From Candidatus Heimdallarchaeota archaeon B3_Heim (GTDB lineage: Archaea; Asgardarchaeota; Heimdallarchaeia; Hodarchaeales; Hodarchaeaceae), in NCBI GenBank assembly GCA_003144275.1, contig NJBF01000028.1, positions 1 through 63,233 of the forward strand: 63,233 nucleotides of DNA, given 5' to 3'. The notes beneath the pieces are model-generated. The model was not told the origin of the DNA. It saw only the letters and a program-made list of their open reading frames with translations, and made no database searches. Positions 16,798 to 25,726 of this stretch are shown here, piece by piece. Position numbers and translations under genes: made by a program. How positions within the stretch are numbered: position 1 is the first letter of the stretch; each line of letters starts with the position of its first letter.

Positions 16798-17280
16798 AGT
16801 TACTCTCCTCTCCAGTTCCGTATTCGTGTTAATAAAACTTAGTATTTCCCAATTATGCAAATTATATTGAGAATCATCTTAAGGAGATTAAATTAGCAAG
16901 TTTACAATTGTCACTAGATCCTAGGATATGAGAGAGAAAGTTCAAAATTAGACATGACTAAATTTGTCAGACAACTATTTGAAAAATAGTTCTGGACAGG
17001 ATGAGTCACACATCCACTATCCGGCAGGTTAGCAACAAGAGAATTGTTGCCTTCCATTGGGACTACTTGCATCAGATCTTCTGGCGACATCCCAAACACC
17101 AGTACTTTTCGACCAGTCTGGGTCATTCTTCTCTTGCCTTTGACGGGTAACTCGTCTAACGAAGTTACAAGGGAATATGACCTAAGAGCTAAGTAAATTT
17201 TTTTGTCATCACCTCGGCGTTGATGAAGTACAGGAGGGACGCCTTTTAAGTTTGTAAGGGAGAGAGAGAGGTCAGCGAAT
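16798..17280. other. Intergenic stretch with two strong hairpins, possible decayed coding sequence
   Basis: About 480 bases without a convincing gene. It holds a perfect 8-bp stem with a 3-base loop (AACTATTT at 16973-16980 with AAATAGTT at 16984-16991) and a perfect 7-bp stem with a 5-base loop (GCAACAA at 17032-17038 with TTGTTGC at 17044-17050). On the reverse strand a frame reads protein-like from about 17200 to 16914 (DELPVKGKRRMTQTGRKVL, then LVANLPDSGC) but has no credible start. It may be a remnant of a mobile gene, and I cannot assign it. Confidence 0.3.
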
Positions 17281-18435
17281 ATGAGAACTAGGGAATTTTC
17301 GGATAAAAATGATCATGTCAAATACCTTACAAGCAAGCTTTTGGAGATTGATAAGACGATGCAAGCCATTATGAAGACTAAGGAAGAAAAAGGATTTGAA
17401 ATCCGAGAAGTTCCAGAACCTGCAATTCAACATGGGAATGAGGTAAAACTCAAGATCGACGTTGCTTCAATCTGTGGTACCGACCACCACATGTGGGTAT
17501 ACGACCAATGGGCTCAAAAACGACTCCCTCCAGCTATTCCTTTTATTGCTGGACATGAAGCTGGTCTAGAGGTTGTTGAAATAGGCTGTGATGTAAAAAA
17601 TCTTCAGATAGGTGATAAAGTCTCCATGGAGTGTCATGAGGCATGTGGGACGTGTTATCAGTGTAGAAGTGATCGGATGCATATCTGCAGCAATACCAAG
17701 ATCTTTGGTATAGACAAGAACGGCATTTTTGCTGAATATGCAGTTATTCCTGAGTTAAATGCCGTCAAGAACGATAATGAACTTGATCCAGCCATAGCAT
17801 CTCTTCAAGACCCTCTAGGAAATGCAGTTCATTCCATATTACCAAAGGATAATATTGAAGATATTGCGGGTAAAAATATTCTCATCACTGGTGCTGGCCC
17901 TATTGGTCTCATGGCCATCCCAGTAGTAAAAATGCTCGGGGCCGGGCAAGTGTTCATTACAGCTGGTGGAAATAATTTACTGAGGTTAGAAACTGCAAAA
18001 AAGCTAGGTGCAGATATGGTTCTTTCTGCCCGAGAGGAAGGGGAGAAAATTCCGAAAATTATTAAAGATGCAACAGATGGAGTTGGAGTTGATGTTCTTC
18101 TTGAAATGGCAGGGAATATTTATGCTCTCAAACACGGTTTAGAATCATTAACGTATGGTGGTCGTGTTTCTTTACTAGGGTTCTTTCCAGGATCAATTGA
18201 ATTTGATATTAATTCATTAATGATTAGTAAGGGAGCATCAGTTTATGGAATTGCTGGCCGACGTATGTTTCAAACTTGGCAAGTAATGAAAGGGCTCTTA
18301 AGGTCAAAAAATTTGCAGGATAAGCTTAAGAATCACATTATCACGCATCGTGTAAATATGACTGATTGGGAAAAAGGGATGACTGAAATCCATGAGAAAA
18401 AGGCAATTAAAGTCGTAATGGATCCATTTAATTAG
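17281..18435 (+). CDS. tdh: L-threonine 3-dehydrogenase, zinc-dependent medium-chain (MDR) type
   Basis: 384 aa as read from ATG 17281. The recognisable protein starts near MQAIMKTKEEKGFEIREVPE (ATG 17359), so the first 26 residues may not be translated. The sequence follows E. coli-type Tdh: SICGTDHHMWVYDQWAQK (catalytic-zinc Cys), IAGHEAGLEV (His-Glu), all four structural-zinc cysteines in CGTCYQCRSDRMHIC, the NAD loop GAGPIGLMA, and YGIAGRRMFQTW near the end. It oxidises L-threonine to 2-amino-3-ketobutyrate with NAD. No kbl (ligase) gene is beside it. The next gene encodes a second, unrelated threonine dehydrogenase. Confidence 0.85.
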   Translation: MRTREFSDKNDHVKYLTSKLLEIDKTMQAIMKTKEEKGFEIREVPEPAIQHGNEVKLKIDVASICGTDHHMWVYDQWAQKRLPPAIPFIAGHEAGLEVVEIGCDVKNLQIGDKVSMECHEACGTCYQCRSDRMHICSNTKIFGIDKNGIFAEYAVIPELNAVKNDNELDPAIASLQDPLGNAVHSILPKDNIEDIAGKNILITGAGPIGLMAIPVVKMLGAGQVFITAGGNNLLRLETAKKLGADMVLSAREEGEKIPKIIKDATDGVGVDVLLEMAGNIYALKHGLESLTYGGRVSLLGFFPGSIEFDINSLMISKGASVYGIAGRRMFQTWQVMKGLLRSKNLQDKLKNHIITHRVNMTDWEKGMTEIHEKKAIKVVMDPFN

Positions 18436-18575
18436 GTTAATTTAATTTTCCTTACTATCTTACTACTCTTTTCCTTCGTTTCGAGGTTCTCTCCTCTATA
18501 TTTTTAGATGAATGGGATAAGAAATCAAATAACTATTGAAGTATAAAATCTGATTAAGGCCTGAAGGGAATTTTT

Positions 18576-19538
18576 ATGAAGAATATACTTGTTACTGGTG
18601 CTGCTGGGCAAATAGGTACTGAATTAGTGACGGCTCTACGTCAACACTATGGGAAAGATGCTGTAGTTATTGCTACAGGTCGACGTACACAACTTCCAGC
18701 TTATATTAAGAACAGTGGCCCATTTTGTTACCTGAATGTTATGGATCGTAATCAATTAGAAGAAACTGCTTTTGAGAATAATGTTGACACGATTTATCAT
18801 ATGGCATCCATCTTAAGTGCTGTTGGGGAACAAAAACCACAGTTAGCTTGGGATATTAACATGAATGGGTTATACAATGTCTTAGAGGTCGCTCGTACGT
18901 ACGATATTAGCGTTATGTGGCCATCATCTATTGCGGTGTTTGGACCGGATACCCCGAAGGTGAATACACCGAATGACACGATTTTACGACCAACCACAAT
19001 TTATGGGGTCACAAAAGTCGCAGGAGAACTTCTTGCGAATTATTACTATCATAAATATGGGGTGGATGTTCGCTCTGTCAGATATCCTGGCATCATTAGC
19101 AGTGAAACACCTCCAGGTGGAGGAACCACCGATTATGCTGTTGCTATTTATTATGATGCAGTCCAACAAGGGTCATACACGTGTTTTGTTCGGGAAGATA
19201 CTGTTTTACCTATGATGTACATGCCAGATGCCATAAAAGGATTGATTGATTTAGCTGAAGCTGATAATGCCAAGTTAAAGCACAGAATATTTAATATTGG
19301 CTCTATGAGTTTTAGTGTAGGAACCCTTGCTCAATCTATCAAAGAAATCATTCCAGACTTTACCATTGATTATAAGCCCGACTTTCGGCAAGCAATTGCG
19401 GATTCTTGGCCTCAGTCAGTTGATGATTCAGTTGCACGGGCAGAATGGAATTGGGATCCCGAGTATGATCTCGCCAAAATGACGAAAGACATGATAGAAA
19501 AGTTACGGGAAAAATTTACCAAGGATACGGGATTCTAA
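18576..19538 (+). CDS. L-threonine 3-dehydrogenase, short-chain (GalE-like SDR) type
   Basis: 320 aa, extended SDR fold: N-terminal GAAGQIG nucleotide loop, SSIAVFGPDTPK (catalytic Ser), and YGVTKVAGELL (YxxxK). The segment RYPGIISSETPPGGGTTDYA, the run FVREDTVLPMMYMPDAIKG, and the C-terminal IADSWPQSVDDSVARAEWNW are characteristic of the GalE-like threonine dehydrogenases known from Thermoplasma, Flavobacterium and animals, and set it apart from sugar epimerases. It makes 2-amino-3-ketobutyrate from threonine with NAD, the same reaction as the gene 140 bases upstream but with a different fold. Specific identity is from pattern memory. Confidence 0.85.
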   Translation: MKNILVTGAAGQIGTELVTALRQHYGKDAVVIATGRRTQLPAYIKNSGPFCYLNVMDRNQLEETAFENNVDTIYHMASILSAVGEQKPQLAWDINMNGLYNVLEVARTYDISVMWPSSIAVFGPDTPKVNTPNDTILRPTTIYGVTKVAGELLANYYYHKYGVDVRSVRYPGIISSETPPGGGTTDYAVAIYYDAVQQGSYTCFVREDTVLPMMYMPDAIKGLIDLAEADNAKLKHRIFNIGSMSFSVGTLAQSIKEIIPDFTIDYKPDFRQAIADSWPQSVDDSVARAEWNWDPEYDLAKMTKDMIEKLREKFTKDTGF

Positions 19539-19831
19539 CGACCAAATATCCGTTCTTTCCAGCCCTTTTTCTTGAAGTGTTTATGCCACTGTCGTAATAT
19601 TTCATCTGCACAATCATATGGCCCAGTAAGAGCATAAAATTCAATGCCTACATTAATTGCGACCTTATGTAAGTATTGACGATCGATTTGAGCCTCGGAA
19701 ATATGGATTGTTTTTATTCTTGTGATAGCTTGGTAGAATATCAGCTCGTACCCGTACTCTATTCTTTTCATTTCACAAAAATAATTTCGACTGGAAGGTA
19801 ATTGAAAGCGTATTTTCTCAGTGGATACCAA
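19535..19831 (-). CDS. Hypothetical protein, 98 aa
   Basis: The frame runs from TTG 19831 (or internal ATG at about 19771, MKRIEYGYELIFYQ) to a stop that overlaps the end of the convergent dehydrogenase gene by four bases. The product is mixed alpha/beta with no signal or membrane segment. The stretch VGIEFYALTGPYDCADEILRQW looks like a folded domain rather than noise. No family recognised. It lies at the edge of a decayed region, and no strong ribosome site is visible, so it could itself be a remnant. Confidence 0.4.
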   Translation of the reverse strand: MVSTEKIRFQLPSSRNYFCEMKRIEYGYELIFYQAITRIKTIHISEAQIDRQYLHKVAINVGIEFYALTGPYDCADEILRQWHKHFKKKGWKERIFGR

Positions 19832-19979
19832 ATAAATCCCAATTAAAAAATCCTTTTTCTTTTTATAACATTTTCTTTTATATGATTCAAATAATAAATT
19901 TCAACAACGAGAACGTTATTTTTTTATCTATCTTGTTAACTTGGGAAAAAAAAGAGGATAAGGTGTTGGAAACAGCATT

Positions 19980-20862
19980 TTATGTTGTTTTGTTCTTCTT
20001 TTCTTCCATTAATGGGTATTTCCGAAACATATAGGCCCCGAGAATAAGTATAATTCCAGCTACGGGCCCAACTAAAAGCAACCCAGCTGGCCCAGTGTTT
20101 AATAGACCAGATGGGAGTAAGTAAGAAAAATGGTTTTCTTCTCCCAAATCTTGTTCTTATATTATCGGAAAATCGAGCTACAGGCACGTTGATTAAGCCG
20201 TTCTGAAAGACTTACCCAAAGAGGACCGCTAGGAATAATTGGGAAAAACTATTCGTAACTATCATTGGAGCTGTTCTTCCTGATTCAGCGACGCGAGCCG
20301 GCATTAATGCAGGTCTTACCGCCTCTCCACAGGCGTTTAATGTCTCCGCAGAACTCTCGGCGACAGGAAAGACACATGACTTTCCTGATTGATTAGTAGC
20401 TTTTCTTCTTATAAACCTATTAAGCCCTGTAATCTAAAACAAATTTGCTTGTTTCCCGTTATTCTAATATCAAGAAGTTACTCAGCGCGTCATTTTAGGT
20501 ATAATCCCATGAGATCGGTTGAACACGCTGTTAATCATGTTTATTAATCTCTACTCCCTTCTCCTAAGATATCCTGCCTTCTATTTCTCTTCATTCCGTA
20601 ATGTCATCTTGTCCTAGTTGTCTATAAATGTCCATATCTGTCAACCTATCCAACAACAGTATTGACCCTCACTGAGCTTTGCTGAATAAGTAACCATGGT
20701 TACAAATAATGCATCAAAGTTGGAAGGTTCTACAAGCACTTCTTTTAAATAGAAAGCAATGACGAAAACATTAAGGATATTCGCCATAATAGAGCTGCCA
20801 AAATTACCAAAAGCCCATGGGAAACCCTGAAAACGTCGTGGTCTATATTCTGTAGCAGCCAT
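19980..20862 (-). pseudogene. MFS/GPH-type sugar transporter, broken by an insertion and an internal deletion
   Basis: Three pieces in transcription order. ATG 20862 to about 20655 encodes an N-terminus with a first helix (WAFGNFGSSIMANILNVFVI) and ends near TYSAKLSEG. The reading resumes at about 20187 with VARFSDNIRTRFGRRKPFF, the conserved loop between helices 2 and 3 of MFS carriers, only a few residues later in the protein. Soon afterwards, in another frame, comes GPAGLLLVGPVAGIILILG and a basic tail ending at 19980, which is a C-terminal helix. So a mobile-element fragment of about 450 bases split the gene, and the middle of the carrier was then deleted. Confidence 0.7.
20212..20433 (-). 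pseudogene. Fossil C-terminus of a TnpB-type transposon nuclease
   Basis: A 73-codon reverse-strand frame between stops, with no start codon, includes VAESSAETLNACGEAVRPA and then a short variable tail. ETLNACGEAVRP closely resembles the end of IS200/IS605-family TnpB proteins, where such a tail follows the last RuvC motif. The rest of the gene is missing. It lies between the split parts of a transporter pseudogene, which explains the break. The identification rests on a short motif remembered from the family and would need a database search. Confidence 0.5.
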
Positions 20863-20918
20863 TTTTAGTTCACCAGTTTTACGATAGAGTAAATATGTGT
20901 TTTACTCGTTTAAGTTAA

Positions 20919-21062
20919 ATAAATTTTCACCAATTCATAGATTTTTATGATTGTACAGCAATCACTTTTTTTATCATCTTAGGTGAAGTATTATCCTTTA
21001 TTGGAGTTCTAGGGGCTATTTTAATTTCCCTCGCTATGATTATTTCACGAGAATACAATTAA
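20919..21062 (+). pseudogene. C-terminal remnant of an EamA/DMT-type transporter
   Basis: A 47-codon open stretch without a start contains FFIILGEVLSFIGVLGAILI and ends in a short charged tail with TAA at 21060-21062. Glycine-Glu followed by a hydrophobic helix with IG(V)LGA is the last-two-helix pattern of EamA transporters (compare LLGEPIAAIILGYLILTEP in the intact copy at 48.2 kb). Upstream of 20919 the frame is closed, so only the end survives. Confidence 0.4.
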
Positions 21063-21083
21063 TTCCCTCCTCAATCTCAATAT

Positions 21084-21626
21084 ATGAGGAGAATGAAATT
21101 TCAACAAATTGTAGACCTGTTGAAACAATGTAATATTCAGGGAGGACTATGGGTAGATGCTGGCTGTGGGAATGGAACTTATACATTTCCCCTTGCAACT
21201 TTTGCTGGTCAAGTGATTGCGATTGACAGGAATATAAACAATCTGAGCTATTTAAAATCGAAGATTTCAACAGAGAAGAATATAATCACACAACAAATCG
21301 ATTTTAATAAACCAATATGGTATAACCAGCTGGTAGATGGAATACTATTTGGTTTTTCCCTTCACTACCATCCTGTTCCTCAAATTGCTTTAACGAATGC
21401 TTTTAACCAACTAATAACTGGAGGAACAATAATAATCATTGAATATGCCTCAGAAAACCCCGTTTCATGGGTTCCACATCCTTTATCCATGAAAAAACTG
21501 ATTTCTCTATTGAAAGAAATATCCTTCACCAACATACAGCCTGTAGAAATACTTCCTTCCCGAAGAATGAGTGCTTATTGGGATAACGCCTCATATATTC
21601 TTAAAGCAGAGAAAAACTTATCCTGA
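21084..21626 (+). CDS. Class I SAM-dependent methyltransferase
   Basis: 180 aa. WVDAGCGNGTYTFPLA is the SAM-binding motif I, VIAIDRNINNLSYL the acidic second strand, and FGFSLHYHP with GGTIIIIEYASENP the later core strands. It is short for the family and has no recognisable substrate domain. It stands alone between a decayed region and the glycogen phosphorylase gene. Two ATGs are possible (21084 and 21093). The AGGAGA between them would serve neither at ideal distance. Confidence 0.75.
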   Translation: MRRMKFQQIVDLLKQCNIQGGLWVDAGCGNGTYTFPLATFAGQVIAIDRNINNLSYLKSKISTEKNIITQQIDFNKPIWYNQLVDGILFGFSLHYHPVPQIALTNAFNQLITGGTIIIIEYASENPVSWVPHPLSMKKLISLLKEISFTNIQPVEILPSRRMSAYWDNASYILKAEKNLS

Positions 21627-21665
21627 AGTATTTTTCCTTAATGCGTATCATTCGAATTCCCTCCT

Positions 21666-21719
21666 GTAAATATCTACCATTGATAGATTAGATTATTATT
21701 CCTATAGGTAGATATTCAC
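21666..21719. promoter_or_regulatory. Long inverted repeat upstream of the glycogen phosphorylase gene
   Basis: GTAAATATCTACC (21666-21678) pairs with GGTAGATATTCAC (21707-21719) at 12 of 13 positions, including ten consecutive ones, with 28 bases between. It ends 66 bases before the TTG start of the phosphorylase gene. Two half-sites of an operator or an RNA stem in the leader are both possible. Confidence 0.45.
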
Positions 21720-21785
21720 AATTATCCTTTTTGAATCAACATCAATCTCTAAGCTTATCATTCATCATGTACTGGAGAAATAATC

Positions 21786-23903
21786 TTGAGTCGCCTTCCT
21801 GATCGTATTAAACGTTTGCAAGATTTAGCAGAAAATCTCATCTGGGTGTGGAAACCGAATGCACGTGAATTATTCAAAATTTTAGATCATCCCACCTGGA
21901 ATTCCACGGGACATAACCCAGTTCATATGTTGCAGATTATTCCCCAAGAACGTCTTGATGCGGCAGCCAAGAATCCTTCATTTTTAAAAAAATATGATTC
22001 TATGATTCATACTTTGCAAGATATCCTCGAAACTAAAAATACTTGGTTCACAAGGAAGTATCCAGAATATAAAGGTAAGATTGCTTACCTTTCAACTGAA
22101 TATGGATTACACCAATCCTTACCAATATATTCGGGGGGTTTAGGAATTCTCAGTGGTGACCATGTTAAAGAAAGTAGTGATCTTGGATTACCATTTGTTG
22201 GTGTGGGATTTGTGTATCCACAAGGATATTTTAAGCAAACAATTTCGAGAGATGGTTGGCAACAGGCAGAATATGAAAATATTAATTTCTCAAAATCTCC
22301 AATCAAACCTGCTCCTTCAAATGGTGAAACCCAACTTACAATTGAGCTCCAATATCCAACTTCACTTTTTTTACGTGTTTGGACTATGAAGGTAGGCCGT
22401 ACTCCACTTTATTTAATGGATACAGATATCGAGCAGAACCAACCCTGGGATCGAGGATTATCAGCTCGTTTGTATGGGGGAGATCAAGAAATGCGTATCA
22501 GACAGGAAATTGTCTTGGGGTTCGGAGCACTCAAAATTCTTTCTCATTTTGGTCATAATCCCGATGTATTTCATCTTAATGAAGGTCATACGTCATTTGC
22601 TGCATTAGAACTCCTTCGACGTGAAATGCTTGACAATGGATTAAATTTTGAAGAGGCTAAAGAAGAAGTTAGGAAAAAAATTGTATTTACGACTCACACT
22701 CCAGTTAGCGCAGGACACGATCAGTTTTCGTTCGAACTTGTTTCAAAATACTTTCAAACATACTGGGAATCCTTAGGAATAAGTCGTGAAGACTTTTTAT
22801 CCCTTGGAGCATTTGATTGGGGCGAAGGAGCAGGACCGAGATTCAATATGACCACCTTAGGTATCCGTCTCAGTCGCTATCAAAACGCTGTTTCAAAATT
22901 AAATGGTGATGTTAGTCGGGAAATGTGGAAGAATCTATATTCTAGCGCAGAATTTCAAACACGTTCTCCCTTAACATATGTGACAAATGGTGTTCACGTC
23001 CCTACTTGGGTGAGTGGGCCTTTTCAGAGTCTCTATAAGAAATATTTAGGCAAAAACTGGTTACGCCAACAAGATAATCCTGACATTTGGGAACGAGTAG
23101 ATGACATCCCTAATATAGAATTATGGAATGCCCGACATGCAGCACGTCAGCATATGTTTTCTTTTTTACGAGAAAAAACCCGACTTCATCGGATTGAAGG
23201 GGATCGTGATTCACGATTAACTCTTGCTGCTGGAGCATTGCTTGATCCAGAAGCATTAACCATCGGATTTGCACGACGGTTTGCCACCTATAAACGAGCG
23301 GATCTGCTATTCCACGATCTCGAACGAATCAAAGCAAACTTGCTTGATCCATATACTCCTATACAAATCATTTTTGCAGGCAAGGCCCATCCACAAGATG
23401 ATCCCGGTAAGCATGTGCTGCAACGGATTTTCCAGAAAGTTGTCTCTGCTGAATATGGAGGGAGAATTGCATTCATTGAAGACTACGATATGCAAATTGG
23501 GCGGTATCTTGTTCAAGGCTGTGATGTTTGGCTCAATACACCTCAAAAGCCCATGGAGGCCTCGGGAACTTCTGGTATGAAAGCTGCAATTAATGGAGTT
23601 GTCAACTTCTCCATTTTAGATGGCTGGTGGCCGGAAGGCTATCAAGGAAGCAACGGATATGTTATAGGAGGACAAGATTTTCCAAATCAGAAAGAACAAA
23701 ACCGCAATGATGCCGAAAGTATGTATAATATATTGGAAACGGAAATTCGACCATTATTCTACAAACGGAATGCAGAAAATATTCCTATTGAATGGTGTGA
23801 AGTGATAAAAAACTCGATTAAAACAGTTACTCCAGAGTTCTCGGCCAGAAGAATGCTTAAACAGTACGTCCAAAATGCCTATTTACCAACAGAATCAAAG
23901 TAG
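21786..23903 (+). CDS. glgP: Alpha-glucan (glycogen) phosphorylase, archaeal short type
   Basis: 705 aa, the length of the short phosphorylases (about 700-850). Visible landmarks are AYLSTEYGLHQSLPIYSGGLG, HLNEGHTSFAALELL, FTTHTPVSAGHDQF, the Arg/Lys phosphate site GFARRFATYKRADL, and the cofactor region ASGTSGMKAAINGVVNF with the pyridoxal-phosphate Lys. The enzyme releases glucose 1-phosphate from alpha-1,4-glucan in the cytosol. TTG start with GGAG about ten bases upstream. A phosphofructokinase gene follows 0.8 kb later, so stored glucan probably feeds glycolysis. An inverted repeat at 21.7 kb may control it. Confidence 0.95.
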   Translation: MSRLPDRIKRLQDLAENLIWVWKPNARELFKILDHPTWNSTGHNPVHMLQIIPQERLDAAAKNPSFLKKYDSMIHTLQDILETKNTWFTRKYPEYKGKIAYLSTEYGLHQSLPIYSGGLGILSGDHVKESSDLGLPFVGVGFVYPQGYFKQTISRDGWQQAEYENINFSKSPIKPAPSNGETQLTIELQYPTSLFLRVWTMKVGRTPLYLMDTDIEQNQPWDRGLSARLYGGDQEMRIRQEIVLGFGALKILSHFGHNPDVFHLNEGHTSFAALELLRREMLDNGLNFEEAKEEVRKKIVFTTHTPVSAGHDQFSFELVSKYFQTYWESLGISREDFLSLGAFDWGEGAGPRFNMTTLGIRLSRYQNAVSKLNGDVSREMWKNLYSSAEFQTRSPLTYVTNGVHVPTWVSGPFQSLYKKYLGKNWLRQQDNPDIWERVDDIPNIELWNARHAARQHMFSFLREKTRLHRIEGDRDSRLTLAAGALLDPEALTIGFARRFATYKRADLLFHDLERIKANLLDPYTPIQIIFAGKAHPQDDPGKHVLQRIFQKVVSAEYGGRIAFIEDYDMQIGRYLVQGCDVWLNTPQKPMEASGTSGMKAAINGVVNFSILDGWWPEGYQGSNGYVIGGQDFPNQKEQNRNDAESMYNILETEIRPLFYKRNAENIPIEWCEVIKNSIKTVTPEFSARRMLKQYVQNAYLPTESK

Positions 23904-23923
23904 GTATAAGATGGGAATATTCT

Positions 23924-24511
23924 TTAATCTAGCAAGGCAAGAGCATTATCTTGCCAAGTCTTAATTTGTGCGTCAGATTTTCGACCAATTAGTGTTGCAA
24001 TTTCTTGGCTATGTTTTCCCAGCAGTTCATCTATTGTGTTTATTCCTGCAGTGGTTAATTTATCAAAAGCTGCTTTGCCTATACCTTTTACTTCTGAAAC
24101 CGAAGTTTCTTTGGTAAACTTAGGTGTAGCTTTAGTGACAGGCTTCACTTCAGGCACGGGAACTGGTTCAGGTTCCAGAACTTTTGGTTTAACAACCTTT
24201 TTCGAAACGACTTTTTTCTTTGGTTTAACAGCTGTAACTGGTTTCTCTTTACGTGGTTTAGGCTTTGGGATAACTAATACCGATGGAGCTTTTGTAAGGA
24301 TTTGACCTGTTTCCATACAGATCCAGATATGCTGCATTTTATTAGCACTCGGTAAAAAACGCTCTCCTATATCGTAGATTGCACCTGGGCATGATGATTC
24401 TTTGTGATTTGGTTTAGAAACTCTATATTTTTTAGGAATATGTTTCTTAAGCCATCTTTTCCCAATTATAAACTCCTCACCGGGACTACCAAGCGTTTGT
24501 TTCCATGACAT
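23924..24511 (-). CDS. Helix-hairpin-helix protein with Lys/Pro-rich linker
   Basis: 195 aa. Residues 1-85 form an unrecognised N-terminal part with two Cys (SSCPGAIYDIG, HIWICMETGQ). Residues about 90-135 are a Lys/Pro/Val-rich low-complexity linker. Residues about 140-195 (VKGIGKAAFDKLTTAGINTI onward) are a helix-hairpin-helix unit of the kind that binds DNA or acts as a protein contact. The gene converges on the glycogen phosphorylase gene with 20 bases between stops. It may bind nucleic acid, but nothing further can be said. Confidence 0.65.
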   Translation of the reverse strand: MSWKQTLGSPGEEFIIGKRWLKKHIPKKYRVSKPNHKESSCPGAIYDIGERFLPSANKMQHIWICMETGQILTKAPSVLVIPKPKPRKEKPVTAVKPKKKVVSKKVVKPKVLEPEPVPVPEVKPVTKATPKFTKETSVSEVKGIGKAAFDKLTTAGINTIDELLGKHSQEIATLIGRKSDAQIKTWQDNALALLD

Positions 24512-24700
24512 AATATCAAATCCAATGAAATGAAATAAGTAGCGGTTTTTACTTAAACCAACCTTATTTAAAGCTTAAATCCTTTCATTTAAAAGAAAAA
24601 CGATTTTTCTTTTAAGCTCTGGAGATATTTTTTAATTAAGACAGCTCTGACAGTGAAATCAGAAAAGAGCAAGAGAATTACTTTATAGGAAGCTGATAAT

Positions 24701-25684
24701 ATGCCTAGAAGGAAAAAAATCGGAGTTCTATGCAGCGGAGGCGATGCACCAGGAATGAATGCTGCATTACGATCCATAGTCCGAAGGGGGATTGCCCAAG
24801 GATTGAATATTGTTGCGATTCATAGAGGGTACAAAGGAATTTTTGATGAAGCATTTGAGAAGATGATACCACGCTCAGTGGGAAATATAATCCAGACAGG
24901 CGGGACAGTTATCAAAACTGCACGATGTGAGCGATTTTACAAAAAGGAAGGAGTAAGAGTAGCAGCTAAAATACTAAAAAGTAATAATTTTGATGGATTA
25001 ATTGCTATTGGAGGAGATGGAACATTTCGAGGATTATTAGAATTACAAAAGTACTGGGATGGTCAAATAATTGGAGTTCCAGGTACTATCGATAATGATA
25101 TTTATGGAACTGACTATACGATCGGTTTTGATACTGCACTAGATACTGCTATTCAGGCCCTTGATCGTATTCGTGATACCGCAGATTCTCATGAACGAGT
25201 TTTCATTGTTGAGGTCATGGGCCGGAATTCAGGTTTTATTGCACTAAAAGTTGGAATTGGAAGTGGAGCAGAGGAAATACTTATCCCAGAAGATGAACCT
25301 ATTGATTTGACTGCTGTAGCCACACGTATAAAAGCTGCACGAGATCGGGGGAAAACTAGTCTAATAATTATTGTGGCAGAAGGAGTTAGTCAACCAGACA
25401 TTTTCTCTTTCTGCAAGAAATTAACAAGTCAACCTGGTCTAGAATTTTCAACCCATATTTCAATTCTCGGTCATTTACAACGGGGTGGATCCCCTAGTGC
25501 AGTAGATCGGTGGAACGCGACTCGTATGGGAGCTTATGCCGTAGACTGTATCTCAGAGGGGGAATCTGGAATCATGGTTGGAGAGCAAAATCTCAGTCTT
25601 GTTAAAGTACCATTAGCAGATACTCAAAAGAAAAAATCGATAGACCGGTACGCTCACTCTTTAATTCACGATTTAGCTATCTAG
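24701..25684 (+). CDS. pfkA: 6-phosphofructokinase, ATP-dependent type
   Basis: 327 aa, the length of bacterial PfkA. N-terminal GVLCSGGDAPGMNAALR, the nucleotide motif IAIGGDGTFRG, VPGTIDNDIYGTDYTIGFDT (catalytic Asp), FIVEVMGRNSG and LGHLQRGGSPSA all match. The residues after GGD and in PGTIDND are both Gly, the pattern of ATP-dependent rather than pyrophosphate-dependent enzymes. Many archaea use ADP-dependent PFK instead, so a bacterial-type PfkA is worth noting. ATG has AGGAAG upstream. With GlgP it points to glucan catabolism by the Embden-Meyerhof route. Confidence 0.94.
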   Translation: MPRRKKIGVLCSGGDAPGMNAALRSIVRRGIAQGLNIVAIHRGYKGIFDEAFEKMIPRSVGNIIQTGGTVIKTARCERFYKKEGVRVAAKILKSNNFDGLIAIGGDGTFRGLLELQKYWDGQIIGVPGTIDNDIYGTDYTIGFDTALDTAIQALDRIRDTADSHERVFIVEVMGRNSGFIALKVGIGSGAEEILIPEDEPIDLTAVATRIKAARDRGKTSLIIIVAEGVSQPDIFSFCKKLTSQPGLEFSTHISILGHLQRGGSPSAVDRWNATRMGAYAVDCISEGESGIMVGEQNLSLVKVPLADTQKKKSIDRYAHSLIHDLAI

Positions 25685-25726
25685 TTGTGTACCAATTCTA
25701 TGTACCTATCTTTGTAGGTTTAGTTC

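Noticed and set aside
16914..17126. 70-aa reverse frame with protein-like composition
   Set aside because: No ribosome site, the open frame extends upstream without a start, and no family motif; kept only as a possible remnant in the intergenic entry.
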